Positions 26,515-34,820 of a stretch of 64,000 nucleotides of DNA are shown piece after piece. Under the pieces are notes generated by a model. It saw only the letters and a program-made list of their open reading frames with translations. It was not told where the DNA came from and ran no database searches. A program made the translations under genes and the position numbers. The DNA is from Curtanaerobium respiraculi. GTDB taxonomy: Bacteria > Actinomycetota > Coriobacteriia > Coriobacteriales > Eggerthellaceae. The DNA is taken from assembly GCF_024609215.1 (NCBI RefSeq), contig NZ_JANIPD030000012.1, positions 1 through 64,000 on the forward strand. Reading direction: 5' to 3'. Every line of letters starts with the position of its first letter. Positions within the stretch are counted from its first letter, which is position 1.

Positions 26515-27648
26515 ATGAACGAGTATACCAATGTGGGCATGGACGTGCACGCAAGGAGCGTCGCATGCAAGGCGCTGAGGCCGGACACCGGCGAGTGCTG
26601 GTCCAAGACGTTTTCGGGAGAGGGGTTCGAGCACGAGCTCCTGGATTGGCTGAAGAAGCTGCCAGCGCCGGTGAGGTGCGCCTACGAATCCGGCTGCACC
26701 GGCTTCTGGATGTCTAGGTTCCTGCAGCGGGAGGGTGTGGAATGCGAGGTCATGGCGGTCCCGGCGCTGCCCAGGTCGCCCAAGAACAGGCGGCACAAGG
26801 ACGACAAACACGATGCCGGCGTGGTGCTGCGCGAGATGTGCAACCCTGCCAGCGACGTGTCCTACGTGTGGGTCCCGGACACGGAGGTCGAGGGCGCCCG
26901 CGACCTTGCGAGGGCCGCAGACGCCGCCTCCCGGACGGTGCGCTCGGCCAAGCAGCGCGGGTGCATGCTGCTCGTCAAGCACGGCTTCGTGTGGAACGAG
27001 CGGACGGCCTCCGGCAACCTGAAGAAGACGTGGACCCCGTCCTGGAAGAAGTGGGCCCGGTCGTGCGACCTAGGCGATCCTCTGTCGAACGTGGCCCTCG
27101 GGCAGGAAATCCAGCTCGTGGAGCGCATGGAGCGCAGCGCCAAGGAACTGGCCAGAGCGGTCGCCGCCGAGGCGGAGAAGCCTAGGTGGAAGCCCTACGT
27201 GGACGCCCTGATTCGCCTGAAGGGCGTAGACGTCCAGACGGCGTTCCTGGCATGCGCGGAGTTCGGCGACTTCTCGCGGTTCAGGAGCGGGCGACGCGTG
27301 TCGCGCTGGATCGGCTGTACCGCCTCTGAGGACTCAAGCGGCGAGACGCGCCGCCAGGGCAAGATCACCAAGGAGGGCAGCTCCCACCTGCGTCGCGCGC
27401 TCGTGGAGGGGATCTCGTCGATCTCCCGGCAGACCGCGCACAAGAAGTACCTGAGGCCCGGCCACGCGGTCTCCCCCGAGGTGGAGGACATCGCGCTGGA
27501 GGCTAACACACGGCTCAAGAGGAGATACGACGCCATGAAGGGCGCTGGAAAGCACACAAACGTCGCCAAGGTGGCGGTCGTGAGCGAGCTCGCCCGCTGG
27601 ATGTGGGTCCTGGGCCTGCAGGTCCAGCGTGAGCTCGCCGCCGCCTAG
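26515..27648 (+). CDS. IS110-family transposase (DEDD recombinase)
   Basis: 377 residues. The RuvC-like DEDD domain is visible in VGMDVHARSV, AYESGCTGFW and RRHKDDKHDAG. The C-terminal transposase_20 domain has LIRLKGVDVQTAFLACAEFG, then GCTASEDSSGE, with the catalytic serine region, and ITKEGSSHLRRALVEG. These enzymes insert circular copies at RNA-guided sites. A leader stem (26429-26437 with 26503-26511) covers the ribosome-binding purines just before ATG 26515, so translation may be held low. It is intact. Confidence 0.92.
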   Translation: MNEYTNVGMDVHARSVACKALRPDTGECWSKTFSGEGFEHELLDWLKKLPAPVRCAYESGCTGFWMSRFLQREGVECEVMAVPALPRSPKNRRHKDDKHDAGVVLREMCNPASDVSYVWVPDTEVEGARDLARAADAASRTVRSAKQRGCMLLVKHGFVWNERTASGNLKKTWTPSWKKWARSCDLGDPLSNVALGQEIQLVERMERSAKELARAVAAEAEKPRWKPYVDALIRLKGVDVQTAFLACAEFGDFSRFRSGRRVSRWIGCTASEDSSGETRRQGKITKEGSSHLRRALVEGISSISRQTAHKKYLRPGHAVSPEVEDIALEANTRLKRRYDAMKGAGKHTNVAKVAVVSELARWMWVLGLQVQRELAAA

Positions 27649-27998
27649 CGCGGCTGATGCATAGGCCATCCCCTTCCGGGCGGCGGGCTTGCGGTGCGTA
27701 GGGCAACTCGCGTTCGTCACATGCGCAGCTGCGAGAACAATGCATGGATTCGGCGCATTGAAGGAACAGCCAGGCGCGTCATTTGACTGCCCGCTGGAAA
27801 CGCGGGGTCTGCGACACTGCCCGTACCGGAGAGAATCGTACTGCGGGCCGGGGCTTTCCCGGTAGCCGCGAGTCTGTGAGTGGATCGCATTGAGCATCCG
27901 ACTATTCGGGCTTATCGCCCCAATTCGAGGACACGCTCGCAGCCTGCAGCCGGAAGGTGGGGGAAGCCAGCCCCCGGACCAGCTATCCGGGGGCTGGC
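27649..27998 (+). ncRNA. IS downstream non-coding stretch, possible bridge RNA region, ending in a hairpin
   Basis: No gene is visible. The stretch ends in a perfect 13-bp stem (27966-27978 with 27986-27998, loop CCAGCTA) rich in G and C but without a T run. In IS1111-type elements this position carries the bridge RNA. The assignment rests on position only; I did not find recognisable target- and donor-binding loops by eye. Confidence 0.3.
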
Positions 27999-28123
27999 GA
28001 AATATTGCCTCTTGACAGGCCGATGAACGTATGTTGCGACGCCCGCTTAGATTGGTCGATCGAGGCGGGTTTCTTCACATCCGTCTCACGAGCGAAAGAC
28101 GGTTTTCGTGAAGGAGGACGGCA

Positions 28124-28240
28124 ATGGCAGCGAAGAGGCGCAGGTCGGCTTTTCCCATCGACTACAGAAGGGCACGGGGCTGATATGGGCTCCATCATCT
28201 ACAACGGGTACGACTTTTCCGTTCTGCGATGGGCAGCTCC
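28124..28240 (+). other. Possible phage tail-gene scraps
   Basis: A 19-codon frame (ATG 28124, AGGAGG ahead, stop TGA 28181) is followed at once by ATG 28185 reading MGSIIYNGYDFS, which resembles the start of siphophage distal-tail proteins; the frame degenerates afterwards and runs into the 3' end of the histidine kinase gene on the other strand. Together with the tape-measure fragment at 2227-2740 it hints at a former prophage. The match is short and could be chance. Confidence 0.25.
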
Positions 28241-29475
28241 ACGGTGCAAGTGCATCCATGGCCCTCGTTGTTCGCGAAGGTCGCCCGGCCTCCATGGGCC
28301 GCGGCGATGCGCCGCACGATGACGAGTCCCAGGCCGTGTTCGGGCAGCTCGTTTCCCGGGCGTCGTCGGAGCGTCGAGAGCATCTCCACCCCGAAGCCGC
28401 ATCCGTCATCGCTCACGGAGAGCACACAGCGCCGTCCGAGCGCCGACCCCAGCAGCCCGGTGCGCACGTCGAGCGAGACAATCACATGGCAGCCCTGCGG
28501 GTTGTGGCGGATGCTGTTGCCCACGAGGTTGGATGCCATGCGCTTGAGCAGCGCCTTGTTTCCGCGCACGCAAACTCCCTCGGCCGCTGGCGCCACTTCC
28601 AGCTCGAGATCGCAGCTTCCGGTTCCTCCGTCTAGGAAGCCCGCCACCACGGAACGTGCGACTGCCGCCAGGTGCACGTCGCATGCATCGACCGGATCCA
28701 TGGAGTAGCGCAGGCGGTTCACCGTGTTGAGATCGGAAAGCAACGCCGCCGTCTCCTGGGACTTTGCCGCGATGCGCTCGGCGCGCGTCCGTTCCGCCTT
28801 GCCGAGTTCGGGGCTTTCCGCTAGCTCGCTCGCGTCTGCGACGATCGCCGCAAGCGGCGTGCGCACGTCGTGGGAGACCGCAGCCACCCATTCGTTGCGG
28901 GCGTCGTCGCGCTGCTTCCACGATCGTCGGGTGAACAGGCGCGCGAGCACGATGAGCACGGCGAGGTCGGCTAGGAAGAGCATGACGACGAGGAGCACGT
29001 CCCCGCCCAACGCCTCGCGGGTCGATGCGAGGGGGTATTTCCATGCCGAGCCCTTCGGAGATCCCACCACCAACAGCCCCTCATCGTGCCTCCAGCAGGA
29101 CACGGGGTAGTCGTTCAGATACCAGCGCGCGAAAGATGCGACATCCGCCGGGGTATAGCTTGTGGGTACGTCGTCCGGAACGTCGAGACCCCAGACCGCC
29201 TGGCCACCTCTATCGATGAGCAAGGCCCAGCATCCGTGGTCGCGCAAGTCGTGCGCCATGCCCTCGGATAGCGTGTACGTTCCGTTCTGCACGACGAGTG
29301 CTCGGGATGCCTTCTCAGCCGACGGCTCGACATCGCCCGCACCTGTGAAGGAGAGCGCGAGGACGGCGGTGCCCATGATGATGATATTGACGATGAGAAT
29401 GCCGACAGCGCCGATGCCGCAGAAGGCGACGATGCTCAGCCCGCCGCGTATACGCGAGCGCACATGGCCCCTCAT
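28195..29475 (-). CDS. Sensor histidine kinase
   Basis: 426 residues: membrane helix at 12-42, an extracytoplasmic sensor of about 115 residues, second helix at 158-180, then HisKA with phospho-acceptor H202 in AAVSHDVRTPLAA, and HATPase with NLVGNSIRHNPQG (N box), VSDDGCGFG (G1) and GLGLVIVRRIAAAHGG (G2). It overlaps the response-regulator stop (ATGA). The sensor is small, as in kinases paired with antimicrobial-peptide ABC transporters. The last ten residues (ERKSRTRCR) come after the normal end of the domain and overlap the possible phage scraps, so the 3' end may have been rewritten by an insertion. Confidence 0.9.
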   Translation of the reverse strand: MRGHVRSRIRGGLSIVAFCGIGAVGILIVNIIIMGTAVLALSFTGAGDVEPSAEKASRALVVQNGTYTLSEGMAHDLRDHGCWALLIDRGGQAVWGLDVPDDVPTSYTPADVASFARWYLNDYPVSCWRHDEGLLVVGSPKGSAWKYPLASTREALGGDVLLVVMLFLADLAVLIVLARLFTRRSWKQRDDARNEWVAAVSHDVRTPLAAIVADASELAESPELGKAERTRAERIAAKSQETAALLSDLNTVNRLRYSMDPVDACDVHLAAVARSVVAGFLDGGTGSCDLELEVAPAAEGVCVRGNKALLKRMASNLVGNSIRHNPQGCHVIVSLDVRTGLLGSALGRRCVLSVSDDGCGFGVEMLSTLRRRPGNELPEHGLGLVIVRRIAAAHGGRATFANNEGHGCTCTVELPIAERKSRTRCR

Positions 29476-30179
29476 CGTTTCTTCTCGCCGACGAGACGGT
29501 AGCCCAAGCCGCGCACGGTGACGACCCAGCGTGGATGGGAGGGGTCGTCCTCCACCTTCTCACGCAGGCGGCGCACGAGGATCGCGAGGGCGTTGGCGTA
29601 GCCGAATTCGTCATCGTAGACGCTCCGGCACAGCTCGTCGGTCGTCACGATGGAGCCGCGGCTCTCTGACAGTCGCTTGACCAACGCATGCTCCTTGGCG
29701 GTGAGGGTCGTTGCCGCGCCGTCGCCACGGCGCACCTCTCCCGTCGCCAGGTCGATCTCCGTCTCCCCGAGCGCGATCACGGGGAGTTCGTCGGGCAGGC
29801 GGTAACTGCGACACAGCACGGCGGCAAGGCGCAGCAGAAGCTCGGCGGGCAGGAAGGGCTTGGTCACGTAATCGTCGGCGCCCATTCCCAAGCCCCGCAG
29901 GCGGCTCGCGTCCTCGTCGCGGGCGGAGAGGAACAACGCGGGCGCATCGCTCGTCTCGCGCAAGCGGCGCAGCAGGTCGAAGCCGTTGCCATCGGGCAGC
30001 ATCACGTCGAGCAGGTAGAGATGGGGCCGCCAAGTGCTGGCGACGAGCAGCGCGTCCGCCACGGAGCCGGCTCCATGCGCGTCTCGGTATCCCTCTCGGC
30101 CGAGCAGGTCGAGCAGCTGCATGCGCAGGGTGGGGTCGTCCTCCACCACCAGCAACCGTGCCTCGTGTATATCCCTCAT
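29472..30179 (-). CDS. OmpR-family response regulator
   Basis: 235 residues. The receiver domain has the acidic pocket (VVEDD), phospho-acceptor D58 in LYLLDVMLPDG, and DDYVTKPF; the C-terminal winged helix has ALAILVRRLREKVEDD and the terminal VRGLGYRLV. The start is ATG 30179, with AGGAGGTGAA ahead; longer open frames upstream are not credible. It is divergent from the ABC transporter at 30424 with 244 bases between them, so it probably activates that operon as in Bce/Lan-type detoxification modules. Confidence 0.92.
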   Translation of the reverse strand: MRDIHEARLLVVEDDPTLRMQLLDLLGREGYRDAHGAGSVADALLVASTWRPHLYLLDVMLPDGNGFDLLRRLRETSDAPALFLSARDEDASRLRGLGMGADDYVTKPFLPAELLLRLAAVLCRSYRLPDELPVIALGETEIDLATGEVRRGDGAATTLTAKEHALVKRLSESRGSIVTTDELCRSVYDDEFGYANALAILVRRLREKVEDDPSHPRWVVTVRGLGYRLVGEKKR

Positions 30180-30423
30180 TTCACCTCCTCTTGCTCCCCA
30201 GCATTTTAACCCAGCGGCAGAAAGCGTCCCGGCTGCACCCCTCTTCCTCGAAAAACGAAAGCTGGGCGAAAGGTCGGGGAAAGCGGGGCGAAATTTGCGG
30301 GGCCTAGCCTTGGGACCATGATTCGGGTAGGTGCGGGGCAAGCACGTTTTCCCGCAAGGGGGCCTCGCGGATCGAGGGCCATCCCGAGTCGTGAGGGAGC
30401 GAATTAGAGAGAGGAGAACGCAG

Positions 30424-31323
30424 ATGACCGAATGGGCGATTGCCACGCATGCGCTCACCAAGTCGTACGCCGGCGCGCGCGTCGTGGACAGCATCGAGCT
30501 CGAGGTGCCCAAGGGGGCGGTGTACGGGTTCCTCGGGCCCAACGGGGCGGGGAAGTCCACCACCATGAAGATGATACTCGGGCTCGTGCGACCGACTGCG
30601 GGCGAGGTCGACCTGATGGGCCGGCGCATGGAAGCGAAAACCCGCCTCGAAACCCTCGCGCACGTGGGCTCTCTCATAGAGAGTCCGAGCTGCTACGGGC
30701 ATCTCACCGCTCGCGAGAATCTCGATATCGTTCGCAGGCTCAAGGGACTCCCAACCGCCTCGATCGACGAGGCACTCGAGATGGTGGGCCTGGCAAACAC
30801 GGGCAAGAAGCTCGCGGGCCGGTTCTCGCTGGGCATGAAGCAGCGCCTGGGGCTTGCCGCCGCGCTGCTCGGCAACCCCCGGGTCGTGCTTCTCGACGAG
30901 CCCACCAACGGCCTCGATCCCGAGGGCATCCACGAGATGCGCGAGCTCATCCGAGCGCTGCCCCAGACGCGCGGCACCACGGTCCTGGTATCGAGCCATC
31001 TGCTCGCGGAAGTCGAGCAGATGGCCGACCACGTGGGAATCATCAGCCAAGGGCAGATGGCATGGCAGGGCCCCCTCGAAAGGCTGCGCGCGCGCGCTCG
31101 ACGCCAGCTGGCGTTCCGTACGACCGACGACGCCCGCGCAGCCGCCTTGTTGGGGGGTGCCGTGCAGGACGGCTGGTTGCTCGTGCCCTTCGCCGAGGAT
31201 GAGGCGGTGGCCCGCTCCTCCCTCGCGCTCGCACGGGAGGGCATCGGCGTCGTGCGGATCGAGGAGCGCAGCGAGAGCATCGAGGAGATCTTCCTCTCGC
31301 TCACCGAGGGGAGGGGGCTGTGA
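30424..31323 (+). CDS. ABC transporter ATP-binding protein, lantibiotic/bacitracin-resistance type
   Basis: 299 residues: GPNGAGKST (38-46, Walker A), FSLGMKQRLG (signature of the BcrA/LanF type, with LGMKQ instead of LSGGQ), VLLDEPTNGLD (Walker B) and SSHLLAEVEQMADHVGII. The C-terminal ~70 residues are the regulatory tail usual for this group. With the two following permeases it should expel or remove a membrane-active peptide. The stop overlaps the next start. It belongs to the regulon of the divergent two-component system by position. Confidence 0.92.
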   Translation: MTEWAIATHALTKSYAGARVVDSIELEVPKGAVYGFLGPNGAGKSTTMKMILGLVRPTAGEVDLMGRRMEAKTRLETLAHVGSLIESPSCYGHLTARENLDIVRRLKGLPTASIDEALEMVGLANTGKKLAGRFSLGMKQRLGLAAALLGNPRVVLLDEPTNGLDPEGIHEMRELIRALPQTRGTTVLVSSHLLAEVEQMADHVGIISQGQMAWQGPLERLRARARRQLAFRTTDDARAAALLGGAVQDGWLLVPFAEDEAVARSSLALAREGIGVVRIEERSESIEEIFLSLTEGRGL

Positions 31324-32069
31324 TGGGCGCGCTTGCAATCGAGTTCTCGAAGCTCAGGCGCAAGAACGTGTGGCTCGTGTGCCTCGGCGCTGCCGCTCTC
31401 TGCCTCGTGTGGGTATCGGCCGACGTCGCCCGCACCGCACAGGGCTCCCCTGACGGGACGGCATCCATGCTCTACGCTGCCCCCCTCGTGAACTCCATCG
31501 TCCTGACCCTGTTCGCCGCCGTCATATCGTCGCGCGTGTGCGAGGTCGACCACAAGGCGCAGGCGCTGAAAGAGCTCCTGTGCGCGCAGCGGGCGGGTTC
31601 GTTGTTCGCTGCGAAGCTCGCCTGCAGCCTCGTGCTCATAACGGCCACGGTCGTGCTGGAGACTGCAGGGCTCGCCGCACTTGCGTCCTACAAGGGTTTC
31701 ACCGACCAGCTGGGGATAGCTGGGCTCGCGGCCTTCGCCGCCTGCCAGGTCGGGCCCGCTTTCACGGTTGCGGCCATCGTGCAAGCCATCGCCCTGCGCT
31801 GGGAGAATCAGTTCGCCTCGCTTGCGCTGGGCCTCGCCCTCTCGCTCGCGGGCCTGTTCAGCCTCTTCTTCCCTCCCGCCGTCCAGCGCCTCGTGCCGAG
31901 CGGCTACTTCGGCCTTCTCTCGTGCGTGAACATGGACTGGGACGGGACAGCGCATACGACATCCTTCCATACCGTGCCTTTCGCTTGGCCGGATGCAGCC
32001 CTACTCGCCGCGATCTGCGGAGTCGTCATCGCGGTCTCTGCGGTCTGGTTCTCGAGAAAGGAGCTCTAG
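31323..32069 (+). CDS. ABC transporter permease 1, lantibiotic-immunity type
   Basis: 248 residues with six hydrophobic segments and the N-terminal ALAIEFSKLRRKNVW pattern shared by MutE/LanE-like permeases (ABC2-type). ATG 31323 overlaps the ATPase stop; GTG 31320 is a three-base alternative. A conserved EVDHKAQALKELLC loop lies between helices 2 and 3. It probably pairs with the next gene to form a heterodimeric pore driven by the preceding ATPase. No lesion is seen. Confidence 0.85.
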   Translation: MGALAIEFSKLRRKNVWLVCLGAAALCLVWVSADVARTAQGSPDGTASMLYAAPLVNSIVLTLFAAVISSRVCEVDHKAQALKELLCAQRAGSLFAAKLACSLVLITATVVLETAGLAALASYKGFTDQLGIAGLAAFAACQVGPAFTVAAIVQAIALRWENQFASLALGLALSLAGLFSLFFPPAVQRLVPSGYFGLLSCVNMDWDGTAHTTSFHTVPFAWPDAALLAAICGVVIAVSAVWFSRKEL

Positions 32070-32070
32070 C

Positions 32071-32805
32071 ATGAGAATGCAACCCTTGCGCGCGGAGTTC
32101 GGCAAGCTGCGCCGCGCGCCCATATGGATCGCCTACGTGGCGCTGCCCCTCATATCGGCAGCCATAGGCACCTTCAACTACCAGCAGAACCTGGGCGTGC
32201 TCACGCCGGGATGGGAGAACCTCTGGACGCAGCATACCCTGTTCGAGCTCTGCTTCTTCCTGCCCGCGCTCGTGGGTGCGGGCTGCTCGTGGCTCATGGG
32301 GCTCGAGCACGCGGGCACCAACTGGAACCAGGTGCTCGCGAGCCCCGTCTCCCCCTGGCGCATCGTCGTGGCGAAGCTCGTGGTCGGATCGGCGATGCTC
32401 GGCGTCGCGCTCGTCGCGACGGGCGTTCTGTTCGTGGCCTGCGGCAAGGCGGTGGGCCTCGAGGGCCTTCCCTCGGCCGGCTATATCTCTTTCCTGCTGC
32501 TCTCCTGGCTGGGCGGCGTCTCGGTCGTGGCGGTGCAGCTGCTCGTATCGTCGCTCGTGCGCAGTTTCGCGGCTCCCGTGGGAATAGCTCTCGCCGGTGG
32601 CGTCGTGGGCCTCTTGCTCACGGCGAAGGGCTGGGGGCTGTGGTGGCCTTGGGCGCTCATGCAGATGGCCTCGAACAGCAACGGCAGGGGAGCCCTCATG
32701 CCCGCCGAGCTTGCCGCCTTCGCGGCCATGGCCCTCTTGTTCGCTGCCGCCTCCGCCACGGCATGCAGCTATGCCGTGTCCCACGCCTCGGCGGGGTCCG
32801 AATAG
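32071..32805 (+). CDS. ABC transporter permease 2, lantibiotic-immunity type
   Basis: 244 residues with six hydrophobic segments. It starts one base after the previous stop with AAAGGAG ahead. The opening LRAEFGKLRRAPIWIAYVAL and the LEHAGTNWNQVLASPVSPWR loop parallel permease 1, so the two derive from one ancestor and likely form the transmembrane part together. The protein is intact, and the membrane location is clear from the hydrophobicity. Confidence 0.85.
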   Translation: MRMQPLRAEFGKLRRAPIWIAYVALPLISAAIGTFNYQQNLGVLTPGWENLWTQHTLFELCFFLPALVGAGCSWLMGLEHAGTNWNQVLASPVSPWRIVVAKLVVGSAMLGVALVATGVLFVACGKAVGLEGLPSAGYISFLLLSWLGGVSVVAVQLLVSSLVRSFAAPVGIALAGGVVGLLLTAKGWGLWWPWALMQMASNSNGRGALMPAELAAFAAMALLFAAASATACSYAVSHASAGSE

Positions 32806-32862
32806 GAACAGGGGTTTGCGCGAGCATTGGGAAGAAGCCATCCGAAGGAAAGGAACGAACGT

Positions 32863-33180
32863 ATGGCAAAGAGAATCATGGCGATAGTGCTGGGCGCGCT
32901 CGTGGTGGGCGCCCTGGCGGGGGTCTTCTACCTCACGAACACCGACAACGCCTCCACGTGGTACGTCCGGGTGGATGACGCGGTGGCGCAGGACAAGAGC
33001 AAGGACGACGAGGAGCTCTGGGAGTACACCCTCGACGCGTACAACGAGAACGGCGAGCATCGTCAGCTCACCTTCACCGCGAGCAAACGGCTCAGAGACG
33101 GTGCTTACCTCAAACTCGGGTACATGCCCGTGCGCGAAGTCGTCTCCTGGGAGGAGATTCAGCCCGATGAGATCCCGTAA
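32863..33180 (+). CDS. YxeA-family secreted/membrane-anchored small protein
   Basis: 105 residues: an N-terminal membrane anchor or signal (IMAIVLGALVVGALAGVFYL) and a small extracytoplasmic domain with WYVRVDDAV, YTLDAYNENGEHRQLTFTA and LRDGAYLKLGY, the DUF1093/YxeA pattern. Such proteins accompany peptide-sensing ABC/two-component modules in Gram-positive bacteria (yxdJKLM-yxeA of Bacillus). It lies 57 bases behind the second permease with GGAAAGG ahead, so it closes this operon. Its molecular role is unknown. Confidence 0.8.
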   Translation: MAKRIMAIVLGALVVGALAGVFYLTNTDNASTWYVRVDDAVAQDKSKDDEELWEYTLDAYNENGEHRQLTFTASKRLRDGAYLKLGYMPVREVVSWEEIQPDEIP

Positions 33181-33226
33181 ACGGCCATTGGGCGTCTCAT
33201 GCTCATAGAGCTTCCTTAAAGGCTCC

Positions 33227-33261
33227 GTGAGCGACCCGTGCAGTCCGCCCGGGTTGCTCAC
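33227..33261 (+). terminator. Long inverted repeat after the YxeA gene
   Basis: GTGAGCGACCCG (33227-33238) pairs with CGGGTTGCTCAC (33250-33261), 12 bp with one G-T wobble and an 11-base loop. No T run follows on either strand, so it may be a bidirectional stop between the ABC operon and the convergent TetR gene, or simply an RNA-stabilising stem. Confidence 0.45.
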
Positions 33262-33420
33262 AGCCTATCGTATGCCGTGCGTTTGAGGACGCCGGCCATC
33301 CCGCTCTTCGAACCCGGAATCGATGAATGCCCGATGCCATCGTTGCTCGATATCGGAAGATGCTGCCGTCGTGTCGGCGGATGCTGCAGGAAACGGCAAA
33401 TGCAAGGCGGTCGTTGCCCA

Positions 33421-34038
33421 TTACCGCGACTTGTCCGCAGGTTCGAAATGGCTGACGCCTGCCTGGAAGAAGCCGACCAGCTGCACGATGAACGTCTGGG
33501 CCCGTTCGCGCGTGAGGTCGTGGCGAAACATCTCGAAGATGCTATCGAAAAACGCGCGCGTCTGTATGTGCACGAACAGCTTGGTGTTGTCGTCCATAGG
33601 CATACCCCGCCGTTGCGCCTCGAGGAAGATCCTTTCGCTTTGGAACTCGGTAATACGCTCGAGGTAATCGGCGAATCGAGTGCCTTCCGCATGGTCTATG
33701 AGCAGGCGGAAAGCGTTCTTGTTGTTGTACATGATATCGATCATGCGAGCGTATGTTCTAAGCGATACGTTTATCTGGTTGTCAGGATCTACGTCACCTG
33801 CGCTGCAATAGTCGTCATCGCCTGTCGCCAACGTGTCCAAATACTTGTCGGCAACGGGTTCGACCAGGGCGGCGAACAATCCCTCCTTGTCGCCGAAGCG
33901 CGTGTAGATGGTATGGGTCGTCGTGCCAGACGATGCGGCAATGCGACGAAGTGAGGCGTCATGAAAGCCGTATTTCTCGAATTCGACAGCAGCGCTTTCG
34001 AGTAATTTAGCTGATACGCCTGCCATTCGCACCGCCAT
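33421..34038 (-). CDS. TetR-family regulator, probably of cassette 1
   Basis: 205 residues from ATG 34038 (GGGGG ahead; a TTG start at 34059 is less likely). The N-terminal HTH is clear: LLESAAVEFEKYGFHDASLR, then RIAASSGTTTHTIYTRFGDK. The ligand domain is all-helical, ending FEPADKSR. It is the last gene of the minus-strand group behind the ECF S component, 170 bases away. It is a plausible repressor of the promoter at 40740-40768, whose inverted repeat is the only strong operator-like site in this group; the pairing is inference. Confidence 0.85.
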   Translation of the reverse strand: MAVRMAGVSAKLLESAAVEFEKYGFHDASLRRIAASSGTTTHTIYTRFGDKEGLFAALVEPVADKYLDTLATGDDDYCSAGDVDPDNQINVSLRTYARMIDIMYNNKNAFRLLIDHAEGTRFADYLERITEFQSERIFLEAQRRGMPMDDNTKLFVHIQTRAFFDSIFEMFRHDLTRERAQTFIVQLVGFFQAGVSHFEPADKSR

Positions 34039-34208
34039 AGAACCCCCGTTCCCCGTCAATTACCGACACCTCGAAATGCAGATTGCATACGGCAGTGTAG
34101 CATCCCGTTCCAGCAGGTCGAGCTATCAATCGAAAGCCGCCGCCTCCTGGCACCGCCCGATACGGGAACGCCTTTCGGATCGGGTGAAACCAGGAGGACA
34201 GGCAGCTC

Positions 34209-34820
34209 TTACACGCCGATCTTCTCGAAGTGCTTCTTGAACAACTTACGGCCGAGGAACGCTCCGCCGATGGCACCCACAACGGTGCCGATGCCCGCGG
34301 CGATCAGAAGCGGGCCGTGGGCGAAATCAAGCAGCATCCGTGTGTATTCCGCACCGTAGCTTGCGACGCTCGCATCGATGTAGCTCTGCATCGAGAATAC
34401 GAGCGGCGACATGAAACCGAACCAAATCAGAATCGAATACGCAGCGTATCCGATCACGATGCGCGGGAAGCTGCGATAGTGCCCGCTGCCGGCGATAAGC
34501 TCACCGACAATCCCGCCTGCAAGCACGAACAGCGGAATCGGGCCATATGCGCCGATGAGGAAGCAGATCACAGCCGTAATTGCGCCGAGCAGGAGCATCA
34601 CCCCACGTTTGGGCACTTTGGCGAGCAGATACATGACGACGATGCCGCACACCAGGAACCCGAAAACGCCGAACAGCGGGAACAGTGCCAGCAATCCCCC
34701 GACAGCCCCGAAGAGGAACAGCACGACGGCGAATAGCACCGAGAAGACGCCTATCGATATGAAGTCCTTCGTCTGGAGTTTGTTCGTTGCCTTACTTCCC
34801 GTAACGCTAGTCGTTGCCAT
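34209..34820 (-). CDS. MptD-family ECF transporter S component, cassette 1
   Basis: 203 residues from ATG 34820 (AAAGGAG ahead), overlapping the ATPase gene by 14 bases. Five to six membrane helices; the opening LQTKDFISIGVFSVLF and the loop KVPKRGVMLLLGAI are shared with the paralogue at 54165. S components bind the substrate; the MptD group has no proven ligand that I can state, but its linkage to YbtP/YbtQ-like half-transporters suggests a metal chelate. It needs the T component and ATPase encoded just upstream. Confidence 0.8.
   Translation of the reverse strand: MATTSVTGSKATNKLQTKDFISIGVFSVLFAVVLFLFGAVGGLLALFPLFGVFGFLVCGIVVMYLLAKVPKRGVMLLLGAITAVICFLIGAYGPIPLFVLAGGIVGELIAGSGHYRSFPRIVIGYAAYSILIWFGFMSPLVFSMQSYIDASVASYGAEYTRMLLDFAHGPLLIAAGIGTVVGAIGGAFLGRKLFKKHFEKIGV

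Larger units (their letters stand above)
26431..27998 (+). mobile_element. IS110-family element (probably IS1111-like)
   Basis: The bounds given are the subterminal inverted repeats AGCCCCCG (26431-26438) and CGGGGGCT (27988-27995, within a hairpin ending at 27998); the true ends lie slightly outside and I cannot fix them, because IS110 elements leave no clear terminal repeats. The leader before the transposase is about 120 bases, while about 350 bases follow it without a gene, the arrangement of the IS1111 group, where the guiding bridge RNA is encoded downstream. The element interrupts the PHP-ATPase gene. Confidence 0.6.

Noticed and set aside
28012-28035. Promoter TTGACA ... TATGTT right of the IS110 element
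   Set aside because: Spacer of only 12 bp; not a working promoter as it stands, though the -35 alone could matter in a circular IS form.
30180-30677. N-terminal extension of the response regulator
   Set aside because: The extra codons are upstream DNA; AGGAGGTGAA stands directly before ATG 30179, where the receiver domain begins.
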